Counted from the stretch's first letter, positions 27,126 through 37,628 are shown. The stretch is DNA of 64,000 nucleotides from Litorivita pollutaquae (GCF_003205515.1 NZ_KZ826481.1:724660-788659), one strand, 5' to 3'. Numbers and translations are program-made. Notes: a model not told the origin generated them from the sequence alone.

Positions 27126-28430
27126 CTATCCGATCCTTTCATGGATCAGCGGCGGCAGATCCGGCGCCTCATCAGACAGGCAGACGGCTTTGTGCAGGGC
27201 CGCTTCGGCGGCCTGCGCCGCACCGGTACGGGCGGCATGAATACGCATGATGACCTGCCCCGCCTCGACGCGCGTGCCAAGCGGCACGATATCAGACACC
27301 CCCACGGCGGGATCAACCAGATCCGTTTCGACCTGCCGCCCACCGCCCAAAGCCACAACGGTCAACCCCATCGCCTCGCCGTCCATCGCCGCAACATATC
27401 CGGCGCGGGCGGCTTTGACCTCACGGATCACCGGAGCTTCGGGCAGGAAACGCCGCCATTGATCGGTAAACCCGCGCGGCCCGCCCATAACGGCAATCAT
27501 CCGGCCCCAATGTTCGGCGGCCCGCCCCGACGACAGCGCGCGCGCCATCGCCTCGGTCCCCGCTTCGACATCTGCCGAAACACCGCAGGAGGCCAAGGCC
27601 ACCCCGCCCAGCACGCAGGTGAGTTCGTGCAACGGCCCACCCGCCCCATCGCACAGCACCTCCATGCAAGCCGCGACCTCAAGCGCATTGCCGCAGGCGG
27701 GTGCCAAGGGTTGGCTCATGTCGGAAATCAACGCCGAGGTTTTGCAACCCGCAGCATTGGCGGTCTCAACCAAAGCGCACGCCAATGCGCGCGCATCCTC
27801 AGCGGTCTTCATAAACGCGCCTGATCCGGTTTTCACATCTAAAACAAGACCTTCGAGGCCCGCAGCCAGCTTTTTCGACAGGATCGAAGCGGTGATGAGA
27901 TCAAGGCTTTCGACAGTGCCGGTGACATCGCGCACCGCATAAAGCCGCTTGTCAGCCGGCGCGATATCGCCACTGGCCGAGACGATGGCGCATCCGGCCT
28001 CGCCCACGACACGGCGAAACTGCGCTTCGGTCAGATCGGTGCGCACGCCGGGGATGGATTCGATTTTGTCGAGCGTGCCGCCGGTATGGCCAAGACCACG
28101 CCCGGAAATCATCGGCACATACACGCCGCAGGCCGCCAATGCCGGCGCGAGGATCAGGCTCACGCAATCGCCGACGCCGCCAGTGGAATGTTTGTCGACC
28201 ACCGGCGCATCCATATCCCATGTCAACACATCACCGCTGTCACGCATCGCCAACGTCAGGCCGGTGCGCCCCGCATCGCCAAGCCCCTTGATCAAGGCCG
28301 CCATAGCAAAGGCGCCGGCTTGCGCGTCACTGACGGCGCCATCGGCAAGCCCCCGCGCGAACCAGCGCAGCGCGTCTTGGTCTAGGGGATCACCGTTGCG
28401 CAGGCGAACAAGAATCGTGCGGGCATCCAT
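27126..28430 (-). CDS. deoA: Thymidine phosphorylase
   Basis: Phosphorolyses thymidine and deoxyuridine to base and deoxyribose 1-phosphate. The 434-residue protein has the glycosyltransferase family 3 layout: helical N-terminal domain, phosphate-binding block DKHSTGGVGDCVSLILAP, and ISGRGLGHTGGTLDKIESIPG (thymidine phosphorylase signature), then a C-terminal domain with GTRVEAGQVIMRIHA. It sits between cdd (6 bases away) and deoB (0 bases) in the salvage operon. Confidence 0.97.
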   Translation of the reverse strand: MDARTILVRLRNGDPLDQDALRWFARGLADGAVSDAQAGAFAMAALIKGLGDAGRTGLTLAMRDSGDVLTWDMDAPVVDKHSTGGVGDCVSLILAPALAACGVYVPMISGRGLGHTGGTLDKIESIPGVRTDLTEAQFRRVVGEAGCAIVSASGDIAPADKRLYAVRDVTGTVESLDLITASILSKKLAAGLEGLVLDVKTGSGAFMKTAEDARALACALVETANAAGCKTSALISDMSQPLAPACGNALEVAACMEVLCDGAGGPLHELTCVLGGVALASCGVSADVEAGTEAMARALSSGRAAEHWGRMIAVMGGPRGFTDQWRRFLPEAPVIREVKAARAGYVAAMDGEAMGLTVVALGGGRQVETDLVDPAVGVSDIVPLGTRVEAGQVIMRIHAARTGAAQAAEAALHKAVCLSDEAPDLPPLIHERIG

Positions 28431-28436
28431 CGTGAC

Positions 28437-28841
28437 TTAGGTCCGGTCCATATGGGTCGTGCTGAACGCACCGGGGAGCAATTCAGCCATGGTCATAACC
28501 AATTCGCGGCCCTCAAGAGTGCTCATGGTGATTTTGGCATCGCCTGTGGCAAATTCCGCCAGTTTTTGCCGGCACCCACCGCAAGGGGTCACCGGATGGG
28601 ACGCATCGGCCACCACGAACATTTCGGTAAATTGCTGCGCGCCACTGGCGACCATGGCGGCGATTGCCCCGGCCTCGGCGCAGGTGCCTTCGGGATAGGC
28701 GACATTCTCGACGTTGCATCCGATGAACACTTCACCCGTAGGCGTGCGCAGGGCCGCGCCGACAGGAAAATTCGAATAAGGCGCATAGGCATGCTCACGC
28801 ACCGCGAGGGCGGCTTTTTTCAGATCTTGTGTGTCGATCAT
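28437..28841 (-). CDS. cdd: Cytidine deaminase
   Basis: Deaminates cytidine and deoxycytidine to uridine forms, the entry step for this operon. The 134-residue size fits the tetrameric zinc type. The zinc site is formed by CAEAGAI (with the catalytic glutamate) and PCGGCRQ. The start at 28841 gives MIDTQDLKKAALAV, with GGAGAG upstream; another ATG lies four codons earlier, and the frame is open far beyond. First gene of cdd-deoA-deoB-add-upp. Confidence 0.95.
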   Translation of the reverse strand: MIDTQDLKKAALAVREHAYAPYSNFPVGAALRTPTGEVFIGCNVENVAYPEGTCAEAGAIAAMVASGAQQFTEMFVVADASHPVTPCGGCRQKLAEFATGDAKITMSTLEGRELVMTMAELLPGAFSTTHMDRT

Positions 28842-29153
28842 GGGACTCTCCATACTTGGTCGTCGAGGTCGTGCCGAACTATCACCGGAGCCTGTCGCCT
28901 CGCGCGCAGATTTGCAAGCACCAGCCACAAGATTGCCCGCCGCACCGCCAAGATCTGCCCAATAGCAGCAGGCAGAGCGCATAATGGCAGATCCCGCCCC
29001 CATGCGCAGCACAGGGAAAACCACATTGTTTAACACTAAACTACATATGTGCAGGGCGTGACATCCGGTGTATAGACTCACCATGAATGACGGGCGGCGC
29101 GCGCGGATGCAACATCGCGTGAAACGGATGCGATTGCCCAAGGGAGAAAGACC
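28842..29153. other. Divergent promoter region, nucleoside operon / maeB
   Basis: This 312-base gap separates the minus-strand salvage operon from maeB. There is no supported gene. An AT-richer patch at 29018-29050 contains a short palindrome and the sequence ACATATGT, the probable site of promoters and regulator binding. GGGAGAAAG before 29154 is the maeB ribosome-binding site. Confidence 0.5.
29028..29041. promoter_or_regulatory. Palindrome in the cdd/maeB promoter region
   Basis: GTTTA, four bases, TAAAC forms a perfect short inverted repeat in the AT-rich part of the divergent region. A LacI- or GntR-type repressor of nucleoside use could bind such a site; no regulator gene is adjacent. 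Confidence 0.3.
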
Positions 29154-31433
29154 ATGACGCCATCAAACAACGACGGGCTGCGGCAGGCTGCGCTGGATTA
29201 CCACGAATTCCCCAAGCCCGGAAAATTGGAGGTTCGCGCCACCAAACCCTTGGCCAACGGCCGCGATCTGGCCCGTGCCTATTCTCCCGGCGTGGCCGAA
29301 GCCTGCCTTGAAATCAAGGACGATGCGTCTCACGCCAGCCGGTTCACCGCGCGCGGCAACCTTGTGGCGGTGGTGACCAATGGCACGGCGGTTCTGGGCC
29401 TTGGCAATATTGGCGCATTGGCGTCGAAACCGGTGATGGAGGGCAAAGCGGTCCTGTTCAAAAAATTCGCCAACATCGATTGTTTCGATATTGAACTCGA
29501 TGAACCGGACCCCGAAAAATTGGCCGATATCGTTTGCGCCATGGGGCCGACGTTTGGCGCGATCAATCTCGAAGACATCAAGGCGCCCGATTGTTTCGTG
29601 GTCGAAAAAATCTGCCGCGAGCGGATGAATATTCCGGTGTTTCATGACGACCAGCACGGCACCGCAATCGTCGTTGGCGCGGCCGCAACCAATGCCCTTC
29701 ATGTCGCAGGAAAAACGTTTGAAGACATCAAAATCGTCTCGACCGGGGGCGGCGCGGCGGGGATTGCCTGTCTTAACATGCTGCTCAAACTGGGGGTGAA
29801 GCGCGAAAACATCTGGCTCTGTGATATTCATGGATTGGTCTATGAGGGCCGCGAGGTCGATATGAATCCACAAAAAGCCGCCTTTGCCCAAAACAGCGAC
29901 CTGCGGACGTTGGACGATGTGATCGGCGGCGCGGATATGTTCCTTGGCTTGTCGGGACCGGGTGTTTTGACGCAAGAGATGGCGGCAAAGATGACCCCGC
30001 GCCCGATCATTTTTGCGCTTGCCAACCCAACGCCGGAGATTTTGCCGGACCTTGCCCGCGAAGTGCATCCAGATGCGATCATCGCCACGGGCCGCAGCGA
30101 TTTCCCAAATCAGGTCAACAATGTGCTGTGTTTTCCGTTCATTTTCCGCGGCGCGCTCGACGTGGGAGCGACCGAAATCAATGACGAGATGCAAATCGCT
30201 TGCATCAATGGCATTGCCGCATTGGCCCGCGCCACCACCTCTGCCGAAGCCGCCGCCGCCTATCACGGCGAACAACTGACCTTTGGTGCCGATTACCTGA
30301 TCCCGAAACCTTTTGATCCGCGCCTTGTGGGCATTGTCTCCTCTGCGGTAGCCCAAGCAGCAATGGACAGCGGCGTTGCCACCCGCCCGATCGAGGATAT
30401 GAGCGCCTATAAGGCCAAGCTGAACCAATCGGTATTCAAATCCGCGCTGCTGATGCGGCCTGTGTTCGAGGCTGCCGCGACCGCCTCGCGCCGGATCGTT
30501 TTTGCCGAAGGAGAGGACGAACGCGTGCTGCGCACCGCACAGGCGGTTTTGGAAGAAACCACCGAGCAACCGATCCTGATCGGCCGCCCCGAGGTGATCC
30601 AACACCGCTGTGAACAGGCGGGGCTTTCGATCCGTCCTGGGCGGGATTTTTCCATCGTGAACCCCGAAAAAGACGAACGCTACCGCGATTATTGGGGAAC
30701 CTATCATTCGATCATGGCGCGGCGCGGGGTGACGCCGGACCTGGCCAAGGCGATCATGCGCACCAATTCGACCGCGATTGCCGCCGTGATGGTCCACCGC
30801 GACGAAGCCGACAGCATGATCTGCGGCACATTCGGACAATATCTGTGGCATATGAACTATGTGACGCAGGTTTTGGGCACATCGGCGCTGCGGCCTGTCG
30901 GCGCATTGTCGTTGATGATCTTGGAAGATGGTCCGCTGTTTATTGCCGACACACATGTGCATGCCGAACCCACACCGGCGCAAATTGCCGATACGGTGAT
31001 CGGTGCGGCGCGCCATGTCTTGCGCTTTGGCCGCACGCCGCGCATCGCGCTTTGCTCGCATAGCCAATTCGGCAATCTCGATTGCGATACCGGACGGCGG
31101 ATGCGCGGTGCACTCGACATTCTCGACAGCGCACCGCGTGATTTCGCCTATGAAGGCGAGATGCATATCGATGCGGCACTGGACACCGACATACGGGCGC
31201 GGATTTTCCCCGACGACCGTTTGGGCGGCCCGGCGAATGTATTGGTGTTTGCCAATACCGACGCCGCCTCTGGCGTGCGCAACATCCTGAAAATGAAGGG
31301 GGGCGGGCTTGAAGTCGGGCCGATCCTGATGGGGATGGGAAACCGCGCCCATGTTGTCACCCAATCGATCACACCGCGCGGGTTGCTGAACATGGCAGCC
31401 ATTGCCGGCACGCCCGTAGACCATTATGGGTAG
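29154..31433 (+). CDS. maeB: NADP-dependent malic enzyme with C-terminal phosphotransacetylase-like domain
   Basis: Oxidatively decarboxylates malate to pyruvate, supplying NADPH. The protein is a 759-residue fusion typical of MaeB. Residues about 1-420 hold the malic enzyme ([65 protein letters not shown]). Residues about 435-759 hold a phosphate acetyltransferase-like domain ([32 protein letters not shown]), which acts as an acetyl-CoA-sensing regulatory region in characterised MaeB. It provides pyruvate when growth is on C2 or C4 compounds. Confidence 0.96.
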   Translation: MTPSNNDGLRQAALDYHEFPKPGKLEVRATKPLANGRDLARAYSPGVAEACLEIKDDASHASRFTARGNLVAVVTNGTAVLGLGNIGALASKPVMEGKAVLFKKFANIDCFDIELDEPDPEKLADIVCAMGPTFGAINLEDIKAPDCFVVEKICRERMNIPVFHDDQHGTAIVVGAAATNALHVAGKTFEDIKIVSTGGGAAGIACLNMLLKLGVKRENIWLCDIHGLVYEGREVDMNPQKAAFAQNSDLRTLDDVIGGADMFLGLSGPGVLTQEMAAKMTPRPIIFALANPTPEILPDLAREVHPDAIIATGRSDFPNQVNNVLCFPFIFRGALDVGATEINDEMQIACINGIAALARATTSAEAAAAYHGEQLTFGADYLIPKPFDPRLVGIVSSAVAQAAMDSGVATRPIEDMSAYKAKLNQSVFKSALLMRPVFEAAATASRRIVFAEGEDERVLRTAQAVLEETTEQPILIGRPEVIQHRCEQAGLSIRPGRDFSIVNPEKDERYRDYWGTYHSIMARRGVTPDLAKAIMRTNSTAIAAVMVHRDEADSMICGTFGQYLWHMNYVTQVLGTSALRPVGALSLMILEDGPLFIADTHVHAEPTPAQIADTVIGAARHVLRFGRTPRIALCSHSQFGNLDCDTGRRMRGALDILDSAPRDFAYEGEMHIDAALDTDIRARIFPDDRLGGPANVLVFANTDAASGVRNILKMKGGGLEVGPILMGMGNRAHVVTQSITPRGLLNMAAIAGTPVDHYG

Positions 31434-31461
31434 GTAGACGCGGATTCTTAGGGGCTTTTTT

Positions 31462-32298
31462 ATGGCCAATCTTGATGCCACGACGCCGCAGGGGCCAGCC
31501 CCCCTGCCGGTGATTGCCTGCTTCAAATGGGGCAAAGGCTACCCGACGATCTATACCAACGTGCTGTATCGGGCGCTTCGGGACATGTTGAAAACGCCGT
31601 TCCGCTTTGTCTGCATCACTGATTTCCCCGTAGGGCTCGACGATGGAATAGAAACCATCGACCTGCCGGAGTTCGCGATGGAGCGCGATAAGTGGAACCA
31701 TGGCATGTGGCCCAAGCTGTGCATCTTTAAACCCGACCTGTTCGCGGCCGGCACGCCGGTTCTCATGATGGATGTAGATATTGTTGTGCTGCGGGATCTG
31801 ACCCCGATCCTCGTCAAACTGCGCAACGAGGGCGGTGTGCATCTCATCGCGGATTGGCCCGATACGTTAGAGCGGTGGTTTCCCAAGATGTTTTACAAAG
31901 AGCGGCGGTCAAATTCGTCCTTTGTCGGGTTCATCGCCGGCGAGCAAACCCATATTTGGACGGCGTTTAAAGACGCCAAATCCGAGTATCTGTTTGCCCA
32001 AGCCCGCAATGATCAGGACTTCATCCATTTTCGCGCCAAAAACCGCGTGGCATGGCCGCTCGGTTGGGCTCTGAGTTTCAAGAAATCGCTGGCGTATCAC
32101 GTGCCGATGAATTTCTGTCGTAAAATCCGCCGCCCCGATGACGCCTACGTTGTGGCGTTTCACGGTAAGCCCGACCCTAAAGATTTGGCGCAAGCTCCAT
32201 TCAAGCGATGGGGCAGCCCCGAGAAATTCGGCTACTTTCCGGTCAAATGGGTTGAGACCTATTGGAATAAATACGCGGGCGACGATCACGCGGGTTAA
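31462..32298 (+). CDS. Glycosyltransferase-like protein (GT8-type)
   Basis: The 278-residue soluble protein has the layout of a GT-A glycosyltransferase: YTNVLYRALRDMLKTPFRFVCITD, then the metal-binding DxD in VLMMDVDIVVLRDL, followed by a C-terminal part with NDQDFIHFRAK and VVAFHGKPDPKDL. The DxD and FHGxP pattern suggests a retaining GT8-like enzyme, but donor and acceptor are unknown. It starts 28 bases after maeB, though no glycan cluster is nearby. Confidence 0.78.
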   Translation: MANLDATTPQGPAPLPVIACFKWGKGYPTIYTNVLYRALRDMLKTPFRFVCITDFPVGLDDGIETIDLPEFAMERDKWNHGMWPKLCIFKPDLFAAGTPVLMMDVDIVVLRDLTPILVKLRNEGGVHLIADWPDTLERWFPKMFYKERRSNSSFVGFIAGEQTHIWTAFKDAKSEYLFAQARNDQDFIHFRAKNRVAWPLGWALSFKKSLAYHVPMNFCRKIRRPDDAYVVAFHGKPDPKDLAQAPFKRWGSPEKFGYFPVKWVETYWNKYAGDDHAG

Positions 32299-32485
32299 AC
32301 TTGCCGCCGGCGCCGCAAAGATATTTGCCGCAGACAGCATAGTGACAGCGCCTCCAAATGCGCGCAAAGTGTTAGCGCTGATTGTGTCAATCAGGCGCAG
32401 GGCGGGCGCTTGCTCTGCGCCCGGAACCGCGCATAAGAAAGGCATATGTATGCAAGTGAATACCGTGACGGAGGAGACACGCGAG

Positions 32486-34375
32486 ATGAGCTACGCAGAG
32501 GTTTATGAAGGTTGGAAGAAAGACCCCGAAGGGTTCTGGATGCAGGCCGCCGAGGCAATTGATTGGGTCAAAAAGCCGAGCAAAGCGTTGTTTGACGAGA
32601 ACGCACCGCTTTATGAATGGTTCTGCGATGGTGAGGTGAACACCTGCTACAACGCCGTTGACCGTCATGTAGAGGCTGGCAACGGCGCGCGCACCGCAAT
32701 CATCTATGACAGCCCCGTCACCCATACCAAACAGGATATTTCCTACGCCGAACTGCAGACCCGCGTGGCCTCTCTGGCCGGTGCTTTGCGCGCCAAAGGC
32801 GTGGAAAAAGGCGACCGCGTCATCATTTACATGCCGATGGTCCCCGAAGCGTTGGAGGCGATGTTGGCCTGCGCGCGGATCGGCGCGGTGCATTCAGTGG
32901 TCTTTGGCGGCTTTGCCGCCTCGGAATTGGCGGTGCGGATCGATGATTGCACACCCAAAGCCATCATCGCAGCCTCCTGCGGGATCGAACCGGGGCGGGT
33001 CGTACATTACAAACCGCTGCTTGATGGGGCCATCGAGATTGCCGAGCACAAACCCGATTTTTGCGTTATTTTTCAACGTGAACAAGAGGTTGCAAAACTG
33101 GTCGACGGGCGGGATGTCGATTGGAACGCCTTTCAATATGGCGTGGAACCTGCCGAATGTGTGGCGCTCAAGGGCAATGATCCGGCCTATGTTCTTTACA
33201 CCTCCGGCACCACCGGCGCGCCCAAAGGCGTGCTGCGCCCCACGGCGGGACATCTCGTGGCCCTCAATTGGTCGATGAAGAATATCTATAACGTCGATCC
33301 GGGCGACGTATTTTGGGCCGCCTCTGATGTGGGGTGGGTCGTCGGCCACAGCTATATCACCTATGGCCCTCTGGTCCATGGCAACACCACGATCATGTTC
33401 GAAGGGAAGCCCGTCGGCACCCCCGATGCTGGCACCTTCTGGCGGGTGATTTCCGAACACAAGGTGAAGAGTTTCTTCACCGCGCCGACGGCCTTCCGTG
33501 CGGTGAAACGCGAAGACCCCAAGGGCGAATTCGTCAAGAAATACGATCTCTCCTGCCTCGAAACCGTCTATTTGGCAGGCGAGCGCGCCGACCCCGATAC
33601 GATCATATGGGCGCAAGACCAATTGAAGGTGCCTGTCATCGACCATTGGTGGCAAACCGAAACCGGTTGGCCAATTGCCGCAAACCCGATGGGGATCGAA
33701 GCGCTTCCGGTCAAGCTCGGCTCGCCCGCTGTGCCGATGCCCGGATATGATGTGCAGATTGTTGACGATGCAGGGCAACCATTGCCTGCGGGCGCGCTTG
33801 GCGCGATTGTGGTGAAATTGCCGCTGCCGCCGGGCACTTTGCCAAGTTTGTGGAATGCCGAAGAGCGGTTCAAGAAAAGCTACCTCGACACCTTTCCGGG
33901 ATATTATGAGACCGGCGATGCAGGGATGATCGACGAAGACGGCTACCTCTATATTATGGCGCGCACCGATGACGTCATCAACGTCGCGGGGCATCGCCTG
34001 TCCACGGGCGCGATGGAAGAGGTTTTGGCCGCGCACCCTGATGTGGCCGAATGCGCGGTCATCGGGGTGGCTGATGATCTTAAGGGCCAGATGCCGGTCG
34101 GGTTCTTATGCCTGACCAACGGCGTCAACCGCCCGCACGCCGAGATCAACGCCGAGGTGGTGAAATTGGTGCGCGAGAAAATCGGCCCGGTGGCGGCGTT
34201 CAAATTATCGGTCATCGTCGACCGGTTGCCGAAAACCCGGTCGGGCAAAATTCTACGCGCCACCATGGCATCCATTGCCGATGGCAAGGAGTACAAGATG
34301 CCCGCGACGATTGATGATCCGGCGATTTTGGATGAAATCAAAACCGCATTGCAGGGCATCGGCTACGCCAAATAG
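32486..34375 (+). CDS. prpE: Propionyl-CoA synthetase
   Basis: Activates propionate (and acrylate or acetate more weakly) to its CoA thioester through an acyl-adenylate. It has 629 residues from the chosen start, MSYAEVYEGWKKDPEGFW, the usual PrpE N-terminus, backed by GGAGGAG nine bases upstream. An ATG twelve codons earlier is possible. Motifs are YTSGTTGAPKGVLRP, DHWWQTETGWPIA, YYETGDAGMIDEDGYLYIM, RTDDVINVAGHRLSTGAMEE, and KTRSGKILRATM with the acetylatable lysine. With meaB it points to propionyl-CoA metabolism. A strong terminator follows. Confidence 0.95.
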   Translation: MSYAEVYEGWKKDPEGFWMQAAEAIDWVKKPSKALFDENAPLYEWFCDGEVNTCYNAVDRHVEAGNGARTAIIYDSPVTHTKQDISYAELQTRVASLAGALRAKGVEKGDRVIIYMPMVPEALEAMLACARIGAVHSVVFGGFAASELAVRIDDCTPKAIIAASCGIEPGRVVHYKPLLDGAIEIAEHKPDFCVIFQREQEVAKLVDGRDVDWNAFQYGVEPAECVALKGNDPAYVLYTSGTTGAPKGVLRPTAGHLVALNWSMKNIYNVDPGDVFWAASDVGWVVGHSYITYGPLVHGNTTIMFEGKPVGTPDAGTFWRVISEHKVKSFFTAPTAFRAVKREDPKGEFVKKYDLSCLETVYLAGERADPDTIIWAQDQLKVPVIDHWWQTETGWPIAANPMGIEALPVKLGSPAVPMPGYDVQIVDDAGQPLPAGALGAIVVKLPLPPGTLPSLWNAEERFKKSYLDTFPGYYETGDAGMIDEDGYLYIMARTDDVINVAGHRLSTGAMEEVLAAHPDVAECAVIGVADDLKGQMPVGFLCLTNGVNRPHAEINAEVVKLVREKIGPVAAFKLSVIVDRLPKTRSGKILRATMASIADGKEYKMPATIDDPAILDEIKTALQGIGYAK

Positions 34376-34406
34376 CCGTCACCGCAGGTCATGATGATAG
34401 AACATG

Positions 34407-34441
34407 AAAAAGGGCAGCGGAATGATCCGCTGCCCTTTTTT
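34407..34441. terminator. Intrinsic terminator after prpE (bidirectional)
   Basis: A-run, GGGCAGCGG, loop AATGAT, CCGCTGCCC, then six T. The nine-base-pair stem is perfect. It serves prpE and, by the flanking A run, the opposite-strand CsbD gene. Confidence 0.9.
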
Positions 34442-34518
34442 GCCTTCGGAGTTGGAAACCGCCTTGCGCGACGAGGTCTTACACGCGCGGCATGTTCTAA
34501 ACCCGCTGGCGACGTTGA

Positions 34519-34716
34519 TCAGTGTTTCGCAGCGAAATCATCCACTTGCTTTTCGGCCTCGTCTTTAGCGATGCCGTATTTTTCCTGGATTTTGCCGACA
34601 AGCTGCTCGCGGTTGCCCTCGGCTTGGTCCAGATCATCGTCGGTCAGTTTGCCCCAGTTTTCGCGGGCTTTACCTTTGATCTGCTTCCAATTTCCTTCAA
34701 TGATATTCCAGTCCAT
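34519..34716 (-). CDS. CsbD family stress-response-like protein
   Basis: The 65-residue hydrophilic protein begins MDWNIIEGNWKQIKGKARE, the CsbD family signature, with a helical charged remainder. CsbD proteins are small, abundant and usually induced by general stress; their mechanism is unknown. GGAGG precedes the start at 34716, which fixes it against a longer open frame. It is monocistronic and converges with prpE. Confidence 0.9.
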   Translation of the reverse strand: MDWNIIEGNWKQIKGKARENWGKLTDDDLDQAEGNREQLVGKIQEKYGIAKDEAEKQVDDFAAKH

Positions 34717-34795
34717 ATCGAGCCTCCATTGATTGCACGGCATAAGCGCGCCGCTTCATCAAACCAACCAGACAGCCGCGAAAAGGTTCCAAGGA

Positions 34796-35572
34796 TTAAA
34801 CAAATTGTTCGCGCAAGAGCCGTTCGTCCAACCCGTGACCGGGGTCAAATAGAATGCGGTGGGTGATTTGCGGGGCAGATTGGATTTCGACCGAAACCAC
34901 ATCGGGCACCGAACGGCTGTCGGCATCTGCCATCACCGGACGTTTCTCCGGATCGGTCACGTCAAAGCGCACTACAGCATCCTTGGGCAAGAGCGCGCCG
35001 CGCCACCGGCGGGGTCGGAACGGCGCAATCGCGGTCAGGGCCAATACATCCGCCCCGATGGGCAGAATCGGACCATGCGCCGAGTAGTTATAGGCCGTCG
35101 ATCCGGCAGGTGTTGCGACCAAAGCCCCGTCGCAGACCAGTTCTTCCATGCGCAGCCGGCCGTCAATGGTGATGCGTAGGCGGGCCGCCTGTGGACCGGC
35201 CCGCAACAGTGAGACCTCGTTGATCGCAAGCGCTTCGTGCATGGTGCCGTCCAGTGTGGTGGCCTTCATCGACAGCGGGTTGATTTCGGCCTCTTCGGCA
35301 TTGGCCAATCGTTGTTGCAGATCGCTTTCACGATAGGCGTTCATCAAAAAACCGACCGTGCCGCGATTCATGCCGTAAACCGGTGCGGGCAGGTCTTGGG
35401 TGCGGTGCAGCGTGTGCAACATGAACCCGTCCCCCCCCAAAGCAACAATCACATCAGCCTCTGCTTCGGGCGTGTCGCCATAACGTGTTATTAAGACCGC
35501 CCGCGCGGTTTGCGCCGTGGCGGCATCGGATGCCACGAATGCAATCTTCATCGGCGTGCTGTGCTCTGCCAT
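34796..35572 (-). CDS. nadK: NAD kinase
   Basis: Phosphorylates NAD to NADP. The protein has 258 residues from the chosen start. Diagnostic motifs are [16 protein letters not shown] (GGDG), [20 protein letters not shown], and [20 protein letters not shown]. The frame continues upstream. The ATG at 35572 with GAGG seven bases before it is preferred; an ATG seven codons later (MKIAFVASD) is also possible. It is divergent from glyA across about 210 bases with a palindrome in between. Confidence 0.95.
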   Translation of the reverse strand: MAEHSTPMKIAFVASDAATAQTARAVLITRYGDTPEAEADVIVALGGDGFMLHTLHRTQDLPAPVYGMNRGTVGFLMNAYRESDLQQRLANAEEAEINPLSMKATTLDGTMHEALAINEVSLLRAGPQAARLRITIDGRLRMEELVCDGALVATPAGSTAYNYSAHGPILPIGADVLALTAIAPFRPRRWRGALLPKDAVVRFDVTDPEKRPVMADADSRSVPDVVSVEIQSAPQITHRILFDPGHGLDERLLREQFV

Positions 35573-35705
35573 GGCGGGCCTCATAGGTTCAGGGCGGTGA
35601 AACCCGCCGTCTTTCACGCGGTTTACCATCCCGGCTCCGCGATTTCACCCGACTTTCGCCGGTTTTGGTGATTTCATAATGATTATGTCGCAAAGCACAC
35701 TTTTG

Positions 35706-35725
35706 TATCCAAGGGCAATTGGATA
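35706..35725. promoter_or_regulatory. Palindrome between nadK and glyA
   Basis: TATCCAA, six bases (GGGCAA), TTGGATA is a perfect inverted repeat about 60 bases upstream of the glyA start in the divergent region. It could be an operator or a small hairpin in the glyA 5' leader. No T run follows, so it is not a terminator. I see no glycine or SAM riboswitch core. Confidence 0.4.
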
Positions 35726-35784
35726 AACAGCGGGCAACATTTCTGCGCTCCTTCGAATTTGGCGCGCCACTTGGGAGAGACCTG

Positions 35785-37080
35785 ATGACTGCCACAACCC
35801 GCGATGCTGGATTTTTCACCGAAAGCCTGTCGACCCGTGACCCCGAGCTTTTTGCTTCGATCACCGATGAATTGGGCCGTCAGCGCCACGAGATCGAATT
35901 GATCGCCTCGGAAAACATCGTCTCTGCCGCCGTGATGGAAGCGCAGGGTTCGGTATTGACCAACAAATACGCCGAAGGCTATCCGGGGCGCCGGTATTAT
36001 GGGGGCTGCCAATATGTGGATGTGGCCGAAAACCTTGCCATTGATCGGGCCAAGCAATTGTTTGGATGCGATTTTGCCAACGTCCAACCCAATTCAGGCA
36101 GCCAAGCCAACCAAGGCGTATTCACCGCGCTCTTGCAACCGGGCGATACAATTTTGGGCATGTCCTTGGACGCGGGGGGCCATTTGACCCACGGCGCGAA
36201 GCCGAACCAATCGGGCAAATGGTTCAATGCCGTGCAATACGGTGTGCGCAAGCAAGACAGCCTGATCGACTATGACCAGATCCAAGAATTGGCCACCGAG
36301 CATAAGCCAAAGATGCTCATCGCCGGCGGCTCGGCCATTCCGCGTCAGGTGGATTTCAAGAAGATGCGCGAGATTGCCGATTCTGTCGGCGCCTATTTGA
36401 TGGTGGATATGGCGCATTTCGCCGGTCTGGTGGCCGCGGGCGAACATCCCTCGCCCTTCCCCTACGCCGATGTGGCGACCACAACGACGCATAAAACCCT
36501 GCGCGGCCCGCGCGGCGGCATGATCCTCACCAATGACGAGGCCATCGCCAAGAAAATCAATTCGGCAATTTTCCCCGGCATCCAAGGCGGCCCTTTGATG
36601 CATGTGATCGCAGCCAAAGCCGTCGCCTTTGCCGAGGCGCTGCGCCCCGAATTCAAGACCTACCAAAAGCAGGTGCGCCTCAATGCCGTGGCTTTGGCGG
36701 ATCAACTGATGAAAGGCGGCCTCGACATCGTCACCGGCGGCACCGACACGCATGTGATGTTGGTCGATCTGCGCCCCAAAGGGGTCAAGGGCAACGCCAC
36801 CGAAAAAGCCTTGGGCCGCGCGCATATCACGTGCAACAAGAACGGCATTCCCTTTGATCCGGAAAAACCGATGGTCACTTCGGGCGTGCGCCTTGGCACC
36901 CCTGCGGGCACGACGCGCGGGTTTGGCGAGGATGAATTCCGTTTGATCGGCGATTGGATTGTCGAGGTTGTTGACGGTTTGGCCGCCAATGGCGAAGAAG
37001 GCAACGCCGAGATTGAGGCGGCTGTGAAGGCCAAAGTCGAAGCGCTGTGCGAAAAGTTCCCGATGTATCCGAACCTGTGA
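35785..37080 (+). CDS. glyA: Serine hydroxymethyltransferase
   Basis: PLP enzyme interconverting serine and glycine with tetrahydrofolate, the main source of one-carbon units. It has 431 residues. Motifs include [36 protein letters not shown], and [16 protein letters not shown], which carries the PLP-binding lysine. The ATG at 35785 follows GGGAGAGA; the upstream open frame of 22 codons is not typical of the family. A terminator follows 38 bases downstream. Confidence 0.98.
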   Translation: MTATTRDAGFFTESLSTRDPELFASITDELGRQRHEIELIASENIVSAAVMEAQGSVLTNKYAEGYPGRRYYGGCQYVDVAENLAIDRAKQLFGCDFANVQPNSGSQANQGVFTALLQPGDTILGMSLDAGGHLTHGAKPNQSGKWFNAVQYGVRKQDSLIDYDQIQELATEHKPKMLIAGGSAIPRQVDFKKMREIADSVGAYLMVDMAHFAGLVAAGEHPSPFPYADVATTTTHKTLRGPRGGMILTNDEAIAKKINSAIFPGIQGGPLMHVIAAKAVAFAEALRPEFKTYQKQVRLNAVALADQLMKGGLDIVTGGTDTHVMLVDLRPKGVKGNATEKALGRAHITCNKNGIPFDPEKPMVTSGVRLGTPAGTTRGFGEDEFRLIGDWIVEVVDGLAANGEEGNAEIEAAVKAKVEALCEKFPMYPNL

Positions 37081-37117
37081 TGTGATCGCGCTGCGGCGCG
37101 CATGTCCTCACCACGAT

Positions 37118-37149
37118 GGGGAAGTCCGGCATGTCGGGCTTCCCTTTTT
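37118..37149 (+). terminator. Intrinsic terminator of glyA
   Basis: GGGAAGTCCG and CGGGCTTCCC pair (one G-T) around a short loop and are followed by five T. Confidence 0.78.
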
Positions 37150-37165
37150 CATTTGCAACGGGGAC

Positions 37166-37537
37166 TTATAACACCCCGCGCCAGCGCAAAAGTGCAATCA
37201 AAATGGCAAACATCACGAAGAGGTTGACCATATTCGCCGTGGCCCAGCCGAGCAAAGCATGGATGCGCCGCGCGCGCCGGTCATAGCCTTCGAGCGCCCG
37301 GAGCAGCACGGCCATATCCTTTTGAGCGCGCGCGGTATCAATTTGCCGCCGGAGCTTAGGATGAGCGCACAAAGGCTCGATCGCGGCAAGACGCTGCCCC
37401 GCTTTGCGCGCGGGCCCCGGCAACCGTCGCCCGGCTTTGGTGATGGCACGGTCCAATGGTTGGGCGCGGATGTTCATCTGTGCCTCCATAGCGGTGTAAA
37501 TCCGCCCGAATCCGTCCTCTAACTGCATGTCATCCAT
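37166..37537 (-). CDS. Small tail-anchored-like membrane protein of unknown function
   Basis: The 123-residue protein is strongly basic and helical in its first 95 residues (AGRRLPGPARKAGQRLAAIE, LRRQIDTARAQKDMAVLL) and ends in a single membrane segment (MVNLFVMFAILIALLRW), so it looks C-terminally anchored in the inner membrane. I do not recognise a named family. It converges with glyA and is divergent from the alpha/beta hydrolase, 91 bases away. Confidence 0.72.
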   Translation of the reverse strand: MDDMQLEDGFGRIYTAMEAQMNIRAQPLDRAITKAGRRLPGPARKAGQRLAAIEPLCAHPKLRRQIDTARAQKDMAVLLRALEGYDRRARRIHALLGWATANMVNLFVMFAILIALLRWRGVL

Positions 37538-37628
37538 TGCATGCCACCTCGCATCATCACCCTACTTCGCGCCGGTGCAGCCCTCAATAGCGCTGGCCTC
37601 ACGCAGAGGCAGACGGTATCACGGGCGC

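Noticed and set aside
29163-31535. 790-codon minus-strand frame over maeB
   Set aside because: It is the antisense of an unambiguous MaeB; the translation is His/Arg/Gly-rich without any motif. High G+C keeps stop codons rare on the opposite strand.
35630-35784. Possible glycine or SAM riboswitch before glyA
   Set aside because: No conserved riboswitch core could be recognised in either strand; only a short palindrome is present.
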